From DASZGI01 sp035938995 (lineage in GTDB: Bacteria; Actinomycetota; Actinomycetes; Streptomycetales; Catenulisporaceae): DNA of 17,995 nt. This document shows positions 6,995 through 15,390 of this stretch, piece by piece. Within the stretch, counting starts at the first letter, position 1, and each line of letters starts with the position of its first letter. Made by a program: the position numbers and the translations under genes. Under the pieces are notes generated by a model. That model saw nothing but the letters and a program-made list of their open reading frames with translations. It ran no database searches and was not told the DNA's origin. The DNA lies in contig NZ_DASZGI010000051.1 in assembly GCF_035938995.1 (NCBI RefSeq), positions 1 to 17,995 of the forward strand, given 5' to 3'.

Positions 6995-7477
6995 TCACAC
7001 CGCCGTACTCGGGCCGGTCCACCGGAACAGCGGCCGGCACGGCTCGATCGGGCCGAGCGCGACTTCCGACACCGCGTCGGCCAAGGCGTCGAGCGCGATC
7101 ACCGGGCAGACCGGGGACATGCCGCCGGCCTCGACCCGCACCGGATCCCAGCGGATCACCGGCGTCCCCGGCTCGACCGGTTGCCCCTCGACGGCGAGCA
7201 GCTCGAACCCGTCGCCGTCGAGGTTGACCGTGTCGATGCCAAGGTGCACCAGCACGCCGCGGCCGTACCCGTCCGCCACCACGAAGGCGTGCGGCTTGAG
7301 CTTCACCAGCGTCCCGGCGATCGGCGAGACGGCGGCCTGCGGCTCCCGCCGCGGGTCGACGGCCGCGCCCGGCCCGACCATCGCCTCGGCGAAGACCGGG
7401 TCGGGCACGGCGCCGAGGGCGATCGCCATCCCGGGAACAGGGGCGCACACGACCAGCGTGGCGGCGGTGGTGTCCAT
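6995..7477 (-). CDS. crr: PTS EIIA component, glucose family
   Basis: A 160-residue single-domain EIIA(Glc)-type protein. His78 in VLVHLGIDTVNLDG is the phospho-acceptor and His63 in KLKPHAFVV is the second active-site histidine; their 15-residue spacing equals that of E. coli His75/His90. It takes phosphate from HPr and gives it to EIIB. The ATG at 7477 fits the family N-terminus but has no good Shine-Dalgarno sequence; the 55-nt gap to EIIB suggests read-through transcription. A freestanding EIIA allows service to more than one permease, as known for Crr in Streptomyces. Confidence 0.93.
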   Translation of the reverse strand: MDTTAATLVVCAPVPGMAIALGAVPDPVFAEAMVGPGAAVDPRREPQAAVSPIAGTLVKLKPHAFVVADGYGRGVLVHLGIDTVNLDGDGFELLAVEGQPVEPGTPVIRWDPVRVEAGGMSPVCPVIALDALADAVSEVALGPIEPCRPLFRWTGPSTAV

Positions 7478-7532
7478 CGTCGGGGGTGGGGTCGGATTCG
7501 ACTTATGGTCCTCGGTCCTCGTCGGCGGGCCG

Positions 7533-7763
7533 TTAGAGCAGGTCCTCGATGTCCATGCAGATCGTGTCGGCCTCCGGTCCGACCACTACCTGGACGACCG
7601 TGCCCGCCTTCATGACGCCGTGCGCGCCGGCAGCCTTGAGGGCCGCGTCGCTCACCTTCGAACCGTCGCGCACAACCGTGCGCAAACGGGTGATACAGGG
7701 CTCGATCTCGACGATGTTGTCCGCTCCGCCGAGCCCGGCGATGATCGCCTCTGCCTTGTCCAT
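7533..7763 (-). CDS. PTS EIIB component, glucose/N-acetylglucosamine family
   Basis: A 76-residue freestanding EIIB. The phosphocysteine Cys23 lies in EPCITRLR, the signature of the Glc/GlcNAc EIIB family. It resembles NagF-type EIIB proteins of Streptomyces and would phosphorylate sugar entering through the EIIC at 8768. The ATG at 7763 is chosen by GGGAG 5 nt upstream; the longer frame to 7916 would run through the operator region. First gene of the leftward PTS unit, 203 bp from the divergent GntR gene, with a dre-like site in between. Sugar specificity cannot be read from EIIB alone. Confidence 0.92.
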   Translation of the reverse strand: MDKAEAIIAGLGGADNIVEIEPCITRLRTVVRDGSKVSDAALKAAGAHGVMKAGTVVQVVVGPEADTICMDIEDLL

Positions 7764-7818
7764 CAACGCTCCCACAGCCTCTTGTCGACATCCTGTCGAA
7801 TTGGACGGGTCCGGGTTC

Positions 7819-7848
7819 TTGACAGCGGTTGACCGTCGGTGGTCTAGT
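7819..7848 (+). promoter_or_regulatory. Candidate promoter for gntR-EIIC, -10 inside dre-like site
   Basis: TTGACA (7819-7824) is a perfect -35 box, followed after 18 bp by TCTAGT (7843-7848). The proposed -10 lies within the dre-like operator, so regulator binding there would block the polymerase. The start point would be near 7855, giving a leader of about 110 nt before the GntR ATG. Assigned by inspection. Confidence 0.45.
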
Positions 7849-7861
7849 CCGGTCCAGACAC
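7838..7861. promoter_or_regulatory. dre-like operator (DasR-type), with overlapping degenerate copy
   Basis: TGGTCTAGTCCG at 7840-7851 matches 10 of 12 positions of the core DasR-responsive element TGGTCTAGACCA. The left half is perfect and the right half has two changes. A second, weaker match (CGGTCCAGACAC, 8 of 12) overlaps at 7850-7861. The site sits between the divergent EIIB and GntR genes, where one operator could control both PTS transcripts. In Streptomyces, DasR is released from such sites by glucosamine-6-phosphate, the product of GlcNAc uptake and deacetylation. Confidence 0.65.
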
Positions 7862-7966
7862 TAGCGTGACCGGATTCACAGCGATAGCGGGAACCTAGCG
7901 CGACGCACAACCGCAAGGAACGCAGCCAAGTATCACGCCTTCTCGAATCTCAGGACGAAGCCTCAG

Positions 7967-8746
7967 ATGGAGATCAGTGCCCGCGGGCCGGTGCCCAAGC
8001 ACCAGCAGCTGCGCGAGATCCTGCTCGATCTGATCGACACCGAGCTGGAACCCGACACCCCGATCCCGTCCGAACGGGACCTCGGGGAGCGCTATGCGCT
8101 GTCCCGGATGACCGTGCGCCAGGCGATCAACCAGCTGGTGGCGGACGGCCGGCTCTACCGGGTGCGCGGCCGCGGAACCTTCGTGGCCCAGCCGAAGATG
8201 GACCTGCAGGTGCGGCTGGCCTCGTTCACCGAGGACATGACCCGCCGGGGCATGGTGCCGGCCTCGCGCACGCTCGCCTTCGAGCGGATCGAGGCCACAC
8301 CGACGCTCGCCCGGCAGCTCGAGCTGGGCACCGGCGAGCCGGTCATCCGGCTCTCCCGGCTGCGCTACGCGGATTCCATCCCGATGGCGGTGGAACGTAC
8401 CCACCTGCCGGAGAAACGGGTGCCCGGCCTGCTCAGCCACGGCACCCCGCACTCGCTCTACCAGCACCTGGCCGACGAGTACGGCCTGAAGCTCACCTGG
8501 GGGGAGCAGGTCATCGAGGCCAGCAACCCCGACCCCGAGGACGCCGCGCTGCTGGAGATTCCGGTGAGCGGCGTCGTGTTGCTCATGTCCCGGCGCAGCT
8601 ACGCGGGCGACGTGCTCATCGAGTACGCCGCCTCCTCGTACCGCGCAGACCGGTACCAGCTGTGGGTACCGCTCGAACGGCCCGCACAGCCGATCACCAA
8701 TCCCCGCGTGGCGCGGACAGCAGGCGACGCCGACGCGACACGCTGA
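7967..8746 (+). CDS. GntR-family (HutC/DasR-like) regulator of the PTS
   Basis: A 259-residue repressor-type protein. The N-terminal winged helix (about 8-75) contains PSERDLGERYALSRMTVRQA and the wing RVRGRGTFVA. The remainder (about 85-240) is a UTRA effector domain with the typical sugar-phosphate-binding layout (VIRLSRLRYADSIPMAVERT). Layout and sequence resemble Streptomyces DasR, the master regulator of GlcNAc uptake, and a dre-like site lies upstream. It may be DasR itself or a locus-specific paralogue; the window cannot decide. The ATG at 7967 has only a weak AGGA 11 nt upstream. It is followed after 21 nt by the EIIC gene, so both are likely co-transcribed and autoregulated. Confidence 0.88.
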   Translation: MEISARGPVPKHQQLREILLDLIDTELEPDTPIPSERDLGERYALSRMTVRQAINQLVADGRLYRVRGRGTFVAQPKMDLQVRLASFTEDMTRRGMVPASRTLAFERIEATPTLARQLELGTGEPVIRLSRLRYADSIPMAVERTHLPEKRVPGLLSHGTPHSLYQHLADEYGLKLTWGEQVIEASNPDPEDAALLEIPVSGVVLLMSRRSYAGDVLIEYAASSYRADRYQLWVPLERPAQPITNPRVARTAGDADATR

Positions 8747-8767
8747 ACCCTTCCCGGAGGACCCTCG

Positions 8768-10144
<1,377 letters not shown>

Positions 10145-10211
10145 ATGAGGGAGCCCTTGGGCCGACAAAGCCGGCTGGCCGCACTCCATCCGGCGGCTCA
10201 GGGGTGAACCC

Positions 10212-10262
10212 CGACCGCCCGCGCTCGAGCCAGTGTGGAGGCTTGGGCGCGGGCGGCGGTCG
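10212..10262. terminator. GC-rich hairpin after EIIC
   Basis: CCGCCCGCGC (10215-10224) pairs perfectly with GCGCGGGCGG (10247-10256); the outer CGA/TCG ends also pair across a 3-nt bulge, and AGCC/GGCT adds inner pairing. It begins 68 bp after the EIIC stop. There is no T-run, as usual for actinomycete terminators. Confidence 0.5.
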
Positions 10263-10272
10263 TATCGGGCCC

Positions 10273-10335
10273 ACGACGACTAAAACAAGGCGACCAGTCG
10301 TCGTGTGGTCCGCGGCCAGTCAGAACGACTGGTCG
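10273..10335. other. Two overlapping, mutually exclusive hairpins
   Basis: ACGACGACT (10273-10281) can pair with AGTCGTCGT (10296-10304). CGACCAGTCGT (10291-10301) can instead pair with ACGACTGGTCG (10325-10335). The middle segment is shared, so only one stem can form at a time. It lies between the EIIC terminator hairpin and the bidirectional terminator, outside any gene. Confidence 0.5.
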
Positions 10336-10352
10336 TCCTACGGCCGACAGCA

Positions 10353-10407
10353 GGAAACGAGCCCTGGTTCCCGCAACTTCGGCGGGAACCAGGGCTCGAT
10401 CGTTTCC
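10353..10407. terminator. Strong bidirectional terminator between EIIC and GH15 gene
   Basis: A perfect 17-bp stem (10358-10374 with 10382-10398) closes a 7-nt loop, AACTTCG. The stem extends outward by GGAAA/TTTCC (10353-10357, 10403-10407) across a small bulge. It ends 12 bp before the GH15 stop codon and stands between convergent genes, so it probably stops transcription from both sides. Confidence 0.8.
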
Positions 10408-10419
10408 ATGACCGGTCGA

Positions 10420-13400
10420 CTACGGCACGCTGACGCCCTGCAGGACGACCGGGCCGAGCGTCGGGTCGAGCTCAGTGGACTGCGACACATTGGCCGGGGT
10501 GATGGTGTCCATCACCTTCGGCACGGAGTTCGCGGGGAACGAGCAGATCTTCGCGGTGTTGCCCGCTGCGCAGACCCCGAAGGTGAAGGCGCCCGGGTTG
10601 GTCATGAACGCGCGCGCCTGGTCTGGGCTGAAGCCGTCCTGGCCGGTCAGCGCGACCGTGAACACCCAGCCCGAGGCCGGGGTGCCGAACGCGGATTGCG
10701 GCAGGGCGATGGTGATCGTGTTGGAGAGGGTCGAGGCGACCACGGTCGCGGTGCCGACCTGGTTGCCGTTCGCATCCACCCACACCGGCGCGGCAAAGCC
10801 CTGGGCCTCCAGACGCTCGCTCCAGGCGTCGGCCGGGGCGATCGAGTAGTTGCGCGAGGCGAAGGGCGGCGCCGTGGACGTGCTCGCGGCGGCGGGGTCG
10901 TGGACGAACACGTCGAGCAGCTGCGCGCCCATCACGTTGCCGAAGGTCGGCGTGAGCTTCGCCAGGGTGGTGCGCAGGTACACGGTTCCGCTCGCCGTGA
11001 TCACCTGGAAGCGGGTCAGGTCGAACGAGCCCGGCGCGAAGTCGGACGAGGTCGGGTACTGATACGTGCCCGGCCCGTTGTCGTCGCCGGTCGGGTCGGT
11101 GACGTCGAGCACGGTGGTGCCGCCGACCACGTCGCCGACGACGGCGGTCTGCGCGTAACCGGTCGCGCCCGCCGCGGTGGTCGCCGCGGCCGTGATCACG
11201 TTGGTGCCGAAGCCGATCGCGACCGTCGTGGAGAACGCCCCGGTCGAGTCGGCGGTCGTGGTCGCGGTGGCCGCCGGAGTCCCGAGGTCCGTGTCGTCGG
11301 CGGCGATCGCCACCGATGCGCCCGGAGCGGTCGTTCCGCTGACGGTCACCGAGGACCCCTCGATCGTCGAACCCGACGTCGGGGAGGTCAGGGTGACCGT
11401 GGTGGCCGCGGGGGCGCCGTTGGTCACGTAGCGGGCGGTGGTGAGCGCGGGCCGGTCGACTGTGCTGTTCGATCCGAGGTCGACGATCAGACGCAGCTCC
11501 TGCGCCTGCGCCCAACTGAGCGGCGAGGCCGAACCGGCGGGCTGGCCGTTGGCGAAGCCGATCGACGCCGTGGTCGGATCGCTGCCGTAGGGCGACGGGG
11601 CAAGGTTCGGGTCTTCCCAGACCTGCTCAGGAACCAGACCGACGCCCGCCGCGGACTTGATCATGAAGTCGAGCAGCGAGGACGCGGTGGACTGGTTGCC
11701 TTCGGCGAGTGCTGATTCGGCCCGCTCGCCGGACAGCACCGGCCACAGGTGCCCGGTGCCCGTGTCCGTGGTCGGCCAGGGTTCGCCGTCGACGGTGCAC
11801 GAGGTCTGACTGTCGACTGTCGAGCAGTCGCCGTATCCGTCGGCGCTGCCGGAGCTGGCGGCGTTGCCATAGCGGTAGTAGCCGGTGCCGGTGGACGTGG
11901 TGACGGAGATCTGCTTGTCCAGGACCGACAGCGAGTTGGTGAAGGTCGGGTCGGACGGCGAGAGCTCGCCGAGGCGGACAAGTTCCTGGAAGCCGCCGTC
12001 GATCACCGAGCGCTGATCCACCGTCGGGCCGCCGTTGCCCAATCCGTACTTGATGGCGGCGTTCGGGTCGCCGGACTTCGACAGCCGGATGAAGTAGGGC
12101 GCGGAGCTGTCCGGCCCGGCGCTGGTGACCGTCCAGTTCTCGATGTTGCGCTGGAAGTCGTCAGCGGTGGCCTGGTAGACGGCGGCGTCCGCGGAGTCGC
12201 CCTGCTGCTTGGCGATCGCGGCGGCCGCGGTCAGGCCGGCGATCTCGGCGGCGATCGTCGAGACCGAATACCCGGACTGCTCCTCCCACCGCTCCACGCC
12301 GAAGGACGGGCCGTGCGAGACCAGGAAATCCGCGGCCGGCTTGATGTGCGCCGACCACAGGGATGCATCGCTACCGAGGCCGGTCAGGTAGGCCATGAGG
12401 ACCGGGTACGCGGTCTCGTCGAGCTGGTCGCCGCCGGTGTCGGGTGCGGCCAGGCCGTTGACCAGCGAGTTGCGCGGGATCTCGCCGTTCGCGCGCTGCT
12501 GCTTGGTCAGCAGGAAGAGAGTCGCGTCGCGGGCGGTGGCCGTGTCGCCGTCGGCGAGCAGGCCGGTGAAGACCTCGTACAGGTCGCGGGCGAACACTTC
12601 GCGGTATGAGCCGAAGTAGACCGCCTTGCCGTTCACCAGCGCGCCGGCGTTCACCGCCTGACCCCAGGGTGAGGAGAGCGAGGCGACGATCGCGCCGGGG
12701 TACGTCTTGTCCTCGCTGGCCTTCAGCACGTTGGCGTCGAGGTAGTACGTCGACGCGACCGTGGCCGGATCGATGCCGCTGACCGAGGCCGGGGGCCGGT
12801 TCAGGGTCCGGTCGTAGCCGCGCCAGGTCTCGTCGTAGGCGTGCTCGACCGCGTTGAAGTCGGTGCTGAGCGAGGCCGAGGCGGTGGCGAGCGCCTGAGC
12901 CTGGGTGCGGCCGAAGCCGAGCGAGAGGGTGAACTCGCGGCCGTGGCTCGGAGTCACGTCCTCCGTTGCGACGATGTGTCCGTTCGGCGCCGACGTGGTC
13001 TGCGTGAGCGCGTGCGATGCGTCGAGCTGGGTGAGGCCGTCGCTCGCCGTTCCCGCGTAGCCCACGGAGGCGAGCCCGGCCGAGCCCGTGGTCATCGCCA
13101 TGTAGGTCGGCACCGCGTAGTCGCGGTTCGCCGCCTCGCTCACGGTCGAGGTGTCGTAGATGACCGGGGTGCCGGTCGCGGCGTCCACGACTCCGGTGTC
13201 GGCGCCCGCGTTGTCCGTCCCGCCGCCCCCGTTGCCGTTGACGTGCGCGTCGAGGCGGGCGTAGATGCGCAGGTCGCGGATGTCGGTGTGGGTGCCCGGC
13301 GTCGGCGTCAGCCGCGTGTTCATCAGGACCGTGTCGCGCGCCGGGTCGGTCGCGTAGGTGGTGGTCAGCTGGAAGCCGTGCTTGGCGTCGGTCGAGGTGA

Positions 13401-13782
13401 CCGTGCACACCATGCCGGTGTCGTCGGCCTTGACCGTGTACGTCATGTCGCGGGTCTGCAGGTCGGTGAAGGTCGAGCCGTCGGTGACCGCGTATTGCAG
13501 CGTGCCGACGTTCGTGTTGTCCACCGTCGGCTCGTACACGTCCGACAGCACGCCGTCGGCGACCGTGTACCAGACCTTCGAGACGGAGTTGCGCGCGGTG
13601 CCGAGGCAGTCCTTGCGGGCCAGGTCGAAGAAGGAGGGAGCACCGGGGCCTCCGGACGCTGTGCTTCCGGTCCCGGCGTTCGCGGTCGCGGATGTGGCCG
13701 CGACGGCCGGGGATCCGGTGGCGAGCAGGGCGAAGGCGGCGGCGGACGCGAGCGCGGCCGACCGCCGGGTGGGTCGTGTCAT
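10420..13782 (-). CDS. Secreted GH15 glucodextranase/glucoamylase-like enzyme
   Basis: A 1120-residue exo-acting alpha-glucan hydrolase that should release glucose from starch- or dextran-like chains outside the cell. Residues 1-28 are a signal peptide (RR, hydrophobic core, cut near AVA/ATS). The order matches glucodextranase: an N-terminal beta-sandwich (about 45-320), a GH15 (alpha/alpha)6 catalytic barrel (about 330-785), an Ig-like domain B (about 795-885) and a C-terminal glucodextranase-type binding module (about 890-1110). Probable general acid is Glu456 (DQLDETAYP) and base Glu686 (VLSGERAES); WEEQSGYSVSTIAAEIAG (499-516) is typical of the family. ATG 13782 is chosen over 13794 and 13995 because TGAGG lies 6 nt upstream and the signal peptide then starts at residue 1. 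Preference for alpha-1,6 or alpha-1,4 bonds is not decidable here. Confidence 0.9.
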   Translation of the reverse strand: MTRPTRRSAALASAAAFALLATGSPAVAATSATANAGTGSTASGGPGAPSFFDLARKDCLGTARNSVSKVWYTVADGVLSDVYEPTVDNTNVGTLQYAVTDGSTFTDLQTRDMTYTVKADDTGMVCTVTSTDAKHGFQLTTTYATDPARDTVLMNTRLTPTPGTHTDIRDLRIYARLDAHVNGNGGGGTDNAGADTGVVDAATGTPVIYDTSTVSEAANRDYAVPTYMAMTTGSAGLASVGYAGTASDGLTQLDASHALTQTTSAPNGHIVATEDVTPSHGREFTLSLGFGRTQAQALATASASLSTDFNAVEHAYDETWRGYDRTLNRPPASVSGIDPATVASTYYLDANVLKASEDKTYPGAIVASLSSPWGQAVNAGALVNGKAVYFGSYREVFARDLYEVFTGLLADGDTATARDATLFLLTKQQRANGEIPRNSLVNGLAAPDTGGDQLDETAYPVLMAYLTGLGSDASLWSAHIKPAADFLVSHGPSFGVERWEEQSGYSVSTIAAEIAGLTAAAAIAKQQGDSADAAVYQATADDFQRNIENWTVTSAGPDSSAPYFIRLSKSGDPNAAIKYGLGNGGPTVDQRSVIDGGFQELVRLGELSPSDPTFTNSLSVLDKQISVTTSTGTGYYRYGNAASSGSADGYGDCSTVDSQTSCTVDGEPWPTTDTGTGHLWPVLSGERAESALAEGNQSTASSLLDFMIKSAAGVGLVPEQVWEDPNLAPSPYGSDPTTASIGFANGQPAGSASPLSWAQAQELRLIVDLGSNSTVDRPALTTARYVTNGAPAATTVTLTSPTSGSTIEGSSVTVSGTTAPGASVAIAADDTDLGTPAATATTTADSTGAFSTTVAIGFGTNVITAAATTAAGATGYAQTAVVGDVVGGTTVLDVTDPTGDDNGPGTYQYPTSSDFAPGSFDLTRFQVITASGTVYLRTTLAKLTPTFGNVMGAQLLDVFVHDPAAASTSTAPPFASRNYSIAPADAWSERLEAQGFAAPVWVDANGNQVGTATVVASTLSNTITIALPQSAFGTPASGWVFTVALTGQDGFSPDQARAFMTNPGAFTFGVCAAGNTAKICSFPANSVPKVMDTITPANVSQSTELDPTLGPVVLQGVSVP

Positions 13783-13849
13783 TCGTGACCTCATCGGGGA
13801 CAGGCGTTCCGCGCCGCCGTCGACGGCGCGGTGGGCGCCCGGAGCCGGC

Positions 13850-13881
13850 GCGGCACGGATCCCTGGCGGGATCCGTGCCGC
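13850..13881 (-). promoter_or_regulatory. Perfect leader hairpin upstream of GH15 gene
   Basis: GCGGCACGGATCCC (13850-13863) and its exact complement (13868-13881) enclose a 4-nt loop. It lies 68-99 nt upstream of the GH15 start codon, inside the leader if the candidate promoter is right. It could stabilise the mRNA, attenuate transcription, or be a protein-binding palindrome. Confidence 0.5.
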
Positions 13882-13991
13882 CATCCGCCCGCCGCGAGCG
13901 ACACGGCCGGTCACGGCTCCGCACTGCCGTGGTCCCGGCCCGCCTGTCATGCCGTCGCCGGGCGGACGGATCTGACACCGGGCGCGTGAGC

Positions 13992-14020
13992 ACACTGGCG
14001 CCGCAAACGCCTTTTGTCAA
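13992..14020 (-). promoter_or_regulatory. Candidate promoter for GH15 gene
   Basis: On the minus strand, a perfect TTGACA (14020-14015) is followed after 17 bp by CAGTGT (13997-13992), a weak -10. The surrounding stretch is AT-richer than its neighbours. It would give a leader of about 200 nt. Confidence 0.35.
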
Positions 14021-14052
14021 TAAACCGCCATCGCGCAGCATTATCAGGGTTC

Positions 14053-14160
14053 TTTGAAGCCGGCCAGGGCGGCGAAAGATCGCGGCGGGGATCGCCCTGC
14101 TCCGTTTGGACACCGCCCCGCCGCGATCTACAGCCGCCATAAGCCCTGGTCGGCTTCGAA
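14053..14160 (-). terminator. Long multi-part hairpin after amidohydrolase gene
   Basis: Successive arms pair across 108 bp: TTTGAAGCCG with CGGCTTCGAA (one mismatch), CCAGGG with CCCTGG, GGCGGC with GCCGCC, and a perfect 14-bp inner stem (14077-14090 with 14116-14129) around a 25-nt loop. It starts 10 bp after the amidohydrolase stop and ends before the GH15 promoter candidate, so a terminator role is likely. An alternative 7-bp stem, CAGGGCG (14065-14071) with CGCCCTG (14093-14099), competes with it. Confidence 0.65.
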
Positions 14161-14169
14161 GCGCGACCA

Positions 14170-15390
14170 TCAGGCCACGAAGACGCCCTCGCCCGCCGCG
14201 TAGTCGTAGGTGTAGATCTCCCGGCCGTCCATGAACGCCCGCTCCACCCGCTGCATCACGTCCAGCGGGTCGCCCGACCAGATGCACAGGTCGGCGTCCT
14301 TGCCGACGGCGAGCGAGCCGAGCCGGCCGTCGACGCCGATAATGCGCGCCGGGTTGATGGTCAGGGCGCGCAGCGCGGCGTCCCGGTCCAGGCCCTCCTT
14401 CACCGCCAGCGTCGCCTGGTGCACCAGGAAGTTGATCGGCACCACCGGGTGGTCCGTGGTGATCGCGATGGTCACCCCGGCGCGGTCGAGCCGGCCCGGG
14501 TTGGCGAGCGAGCGGTTGCGCAGCTCGACCTTCGAGCGGCTGGTGAACAGCGGGCCGATGATCACCGGGATGGCGCGGGCGGCCAGCTTGTCCGCGACCA
14601 GGTGCGCCTCGGTGCCGTGGTCGATCACCAACTCGTAGCCGAACTCCTCGGCGATCCGCATCGCGGTGGCGATGTCGTCGGCGCGGTGGCAGTGCTGGCG
14701 CCACGGGATCTCGCGGCGCAACACCCGGCTGAGCGCCTCGAGCTTGAGGTCGCGATCGACCACGGTCCGTTCGGAAGAATCCTTCAAAGCCGATGCGGCC
14801 AGCTTGGCCTGGTAGTTCTGGGCGGCCACGAACGCGCCGCGGATCACCGCGGCGGTGCCGAGCCGGGTCGACGGGGTCTCGTTCCGCTCGCCGTAAACCC
14901 GCTTGGGGTTCTCGCCCAGCGCGGACTTCAGGCCGGCCGGCTCGCGCAGCACCATCTCGTCCACGGTGCGGCCCCAGCATTTGATCGCGGCCGTCTGCCC
15001 GCCGATCGGGTTGGCCGAGCCCGGGTTGACGTTGACCGCCAGCACGCCGCCGGTGATCGCGTCGCGCAGGCCCAGGTCGGCCGGGTTGATCGCGTCGAGC
15101 GCGCGGACCTGGGCGGTGACCGGATCGGTCCGCTCGTTGGTATCCTGGCCCGCCCAGCCCTCGGCCTCCTCGGACACACCGACGTGGGCGTGCGCGTCGA
15201 TGAACCCGGGTAGCACCCATCTGCCCGTGGCGTCGACCACGGCGACGTCGGCAGGCACGGTGAAACCGGGCCCCTCGACCGCGGCGATCTTACCGTCCCG
15301 GAGCAGGACGATCCCGCCCTCGATCGGCTCACCCTCGACCGGGACGACCCGGCCCCCGACGATCGCTGTGCCGGTACCCGTCTCCGTCAC
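14170..15390 (-). CDS. Amidohydrolase (imidazolonepropionase-like family)
   Basis: A 406-residue metal-dependent hydrolase of the amidohydrolase superfamily. Ligands by motif are His67 and His69 (FIDAHAHVG), His235 (QHCHRADDI), His258 (VIDHGTEAH) and Asp313 (AITTDHPVV). A beta-sandwich flanks the barrel at both ends (residues 8-60 and 350-400, with LGSLAVGKDADLCIWSGDP). No lysine ligand pointing to dihydroorotase or urease types is evident. Substrate is unknown; related actinomycete proteins are annotated only as amidohydrolase or imidazolonepropionase-like. The GTG at 15390 overlaps the aldo/keto reductase stop by 4 nt (GTGA), with GAGGG just upstream, so it is coupled to that gene. There is no histidine-degradation gene nearby. 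Confidence 0.88.
   Translation of the reverse strand: MTETGTGTAIVGGRVVPVEGEPIEGGIVLLRDGKIAAVEGPGFTVPADVAVVDATGRWVLPGFIDAHAHVGVSEEAEGWAGQDTNERTDPVTAQVRALDAINPADLGLRDAITGGVLAVNVNPGSANPIGGQTAAIKCWGRTVDEMVLREPAGLKSALGENPKRVYGERNETPSTRLGTAAVIRGAFVAAQNYQAKLAASALKDSSERTVVDRDLKLEALSRVLRREIPWRQHCHRADDIATAMRIAEEFGYELVIDHGTEAHLVADKLAARAIPVIIGPLFTSRSKVELRNRSLANPGRLDRAGVTIAITTDHPVVPINFLVHQATLAVKEGLDRDAALRALTINPARIIGVDGRLGSLAVGKDADLCIWSGDPLDVMQRVERAFMDGREIYTYDYAAGEGVFVA

Larger units (their letters stand above)
13783..14169. other. 387-bp gene-free region upstream of GH15 gene
   Basis: No credible gene lies here; the longest open frames are the upstream extension of the GH15 frame and overlaps on other strands. 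It holds the GH15 leader with a perfect palindrome (CGCCGTCGACGGCG, 13815-13828) and a 14-bp hairpin (13850-13881), a candidate promoter (13992-14020), and a long hairpin at 14053-14160 following the amidohydrolase gene. I see no ROK, LacI or MalR-type operator that I could name. Confidence 0.7.

Noticed and set aside
5485..7227. Open frame of 580 codons on the plus strand
   Set aside because: It is antisense to ptsI, ptsH and crr, all of which are clearly real; composition is that of a shadow frame.
10145..10419. CRISPR-like repeats in the hairpin cluster
   Set aside because: The repeated pieces are inverted, not evenly spaced direct repeats with spacers, and no cas genes are present.
13783..13995. 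N-terminal extension of the GH15 protein to 13995
   Set aside because: The extension has no ribosome-binding site, would bury the signal peptide 70 residues inside the protein, and covers two perfect palindromes.
12371..15220. Open frame of 949 codons on the minus strand
   Set aside because: It runs across the GH15 gene, the gap and the amidohydrolase gene in another frame, is Arg/Gly/Pro-rich and has no recognisable domain.
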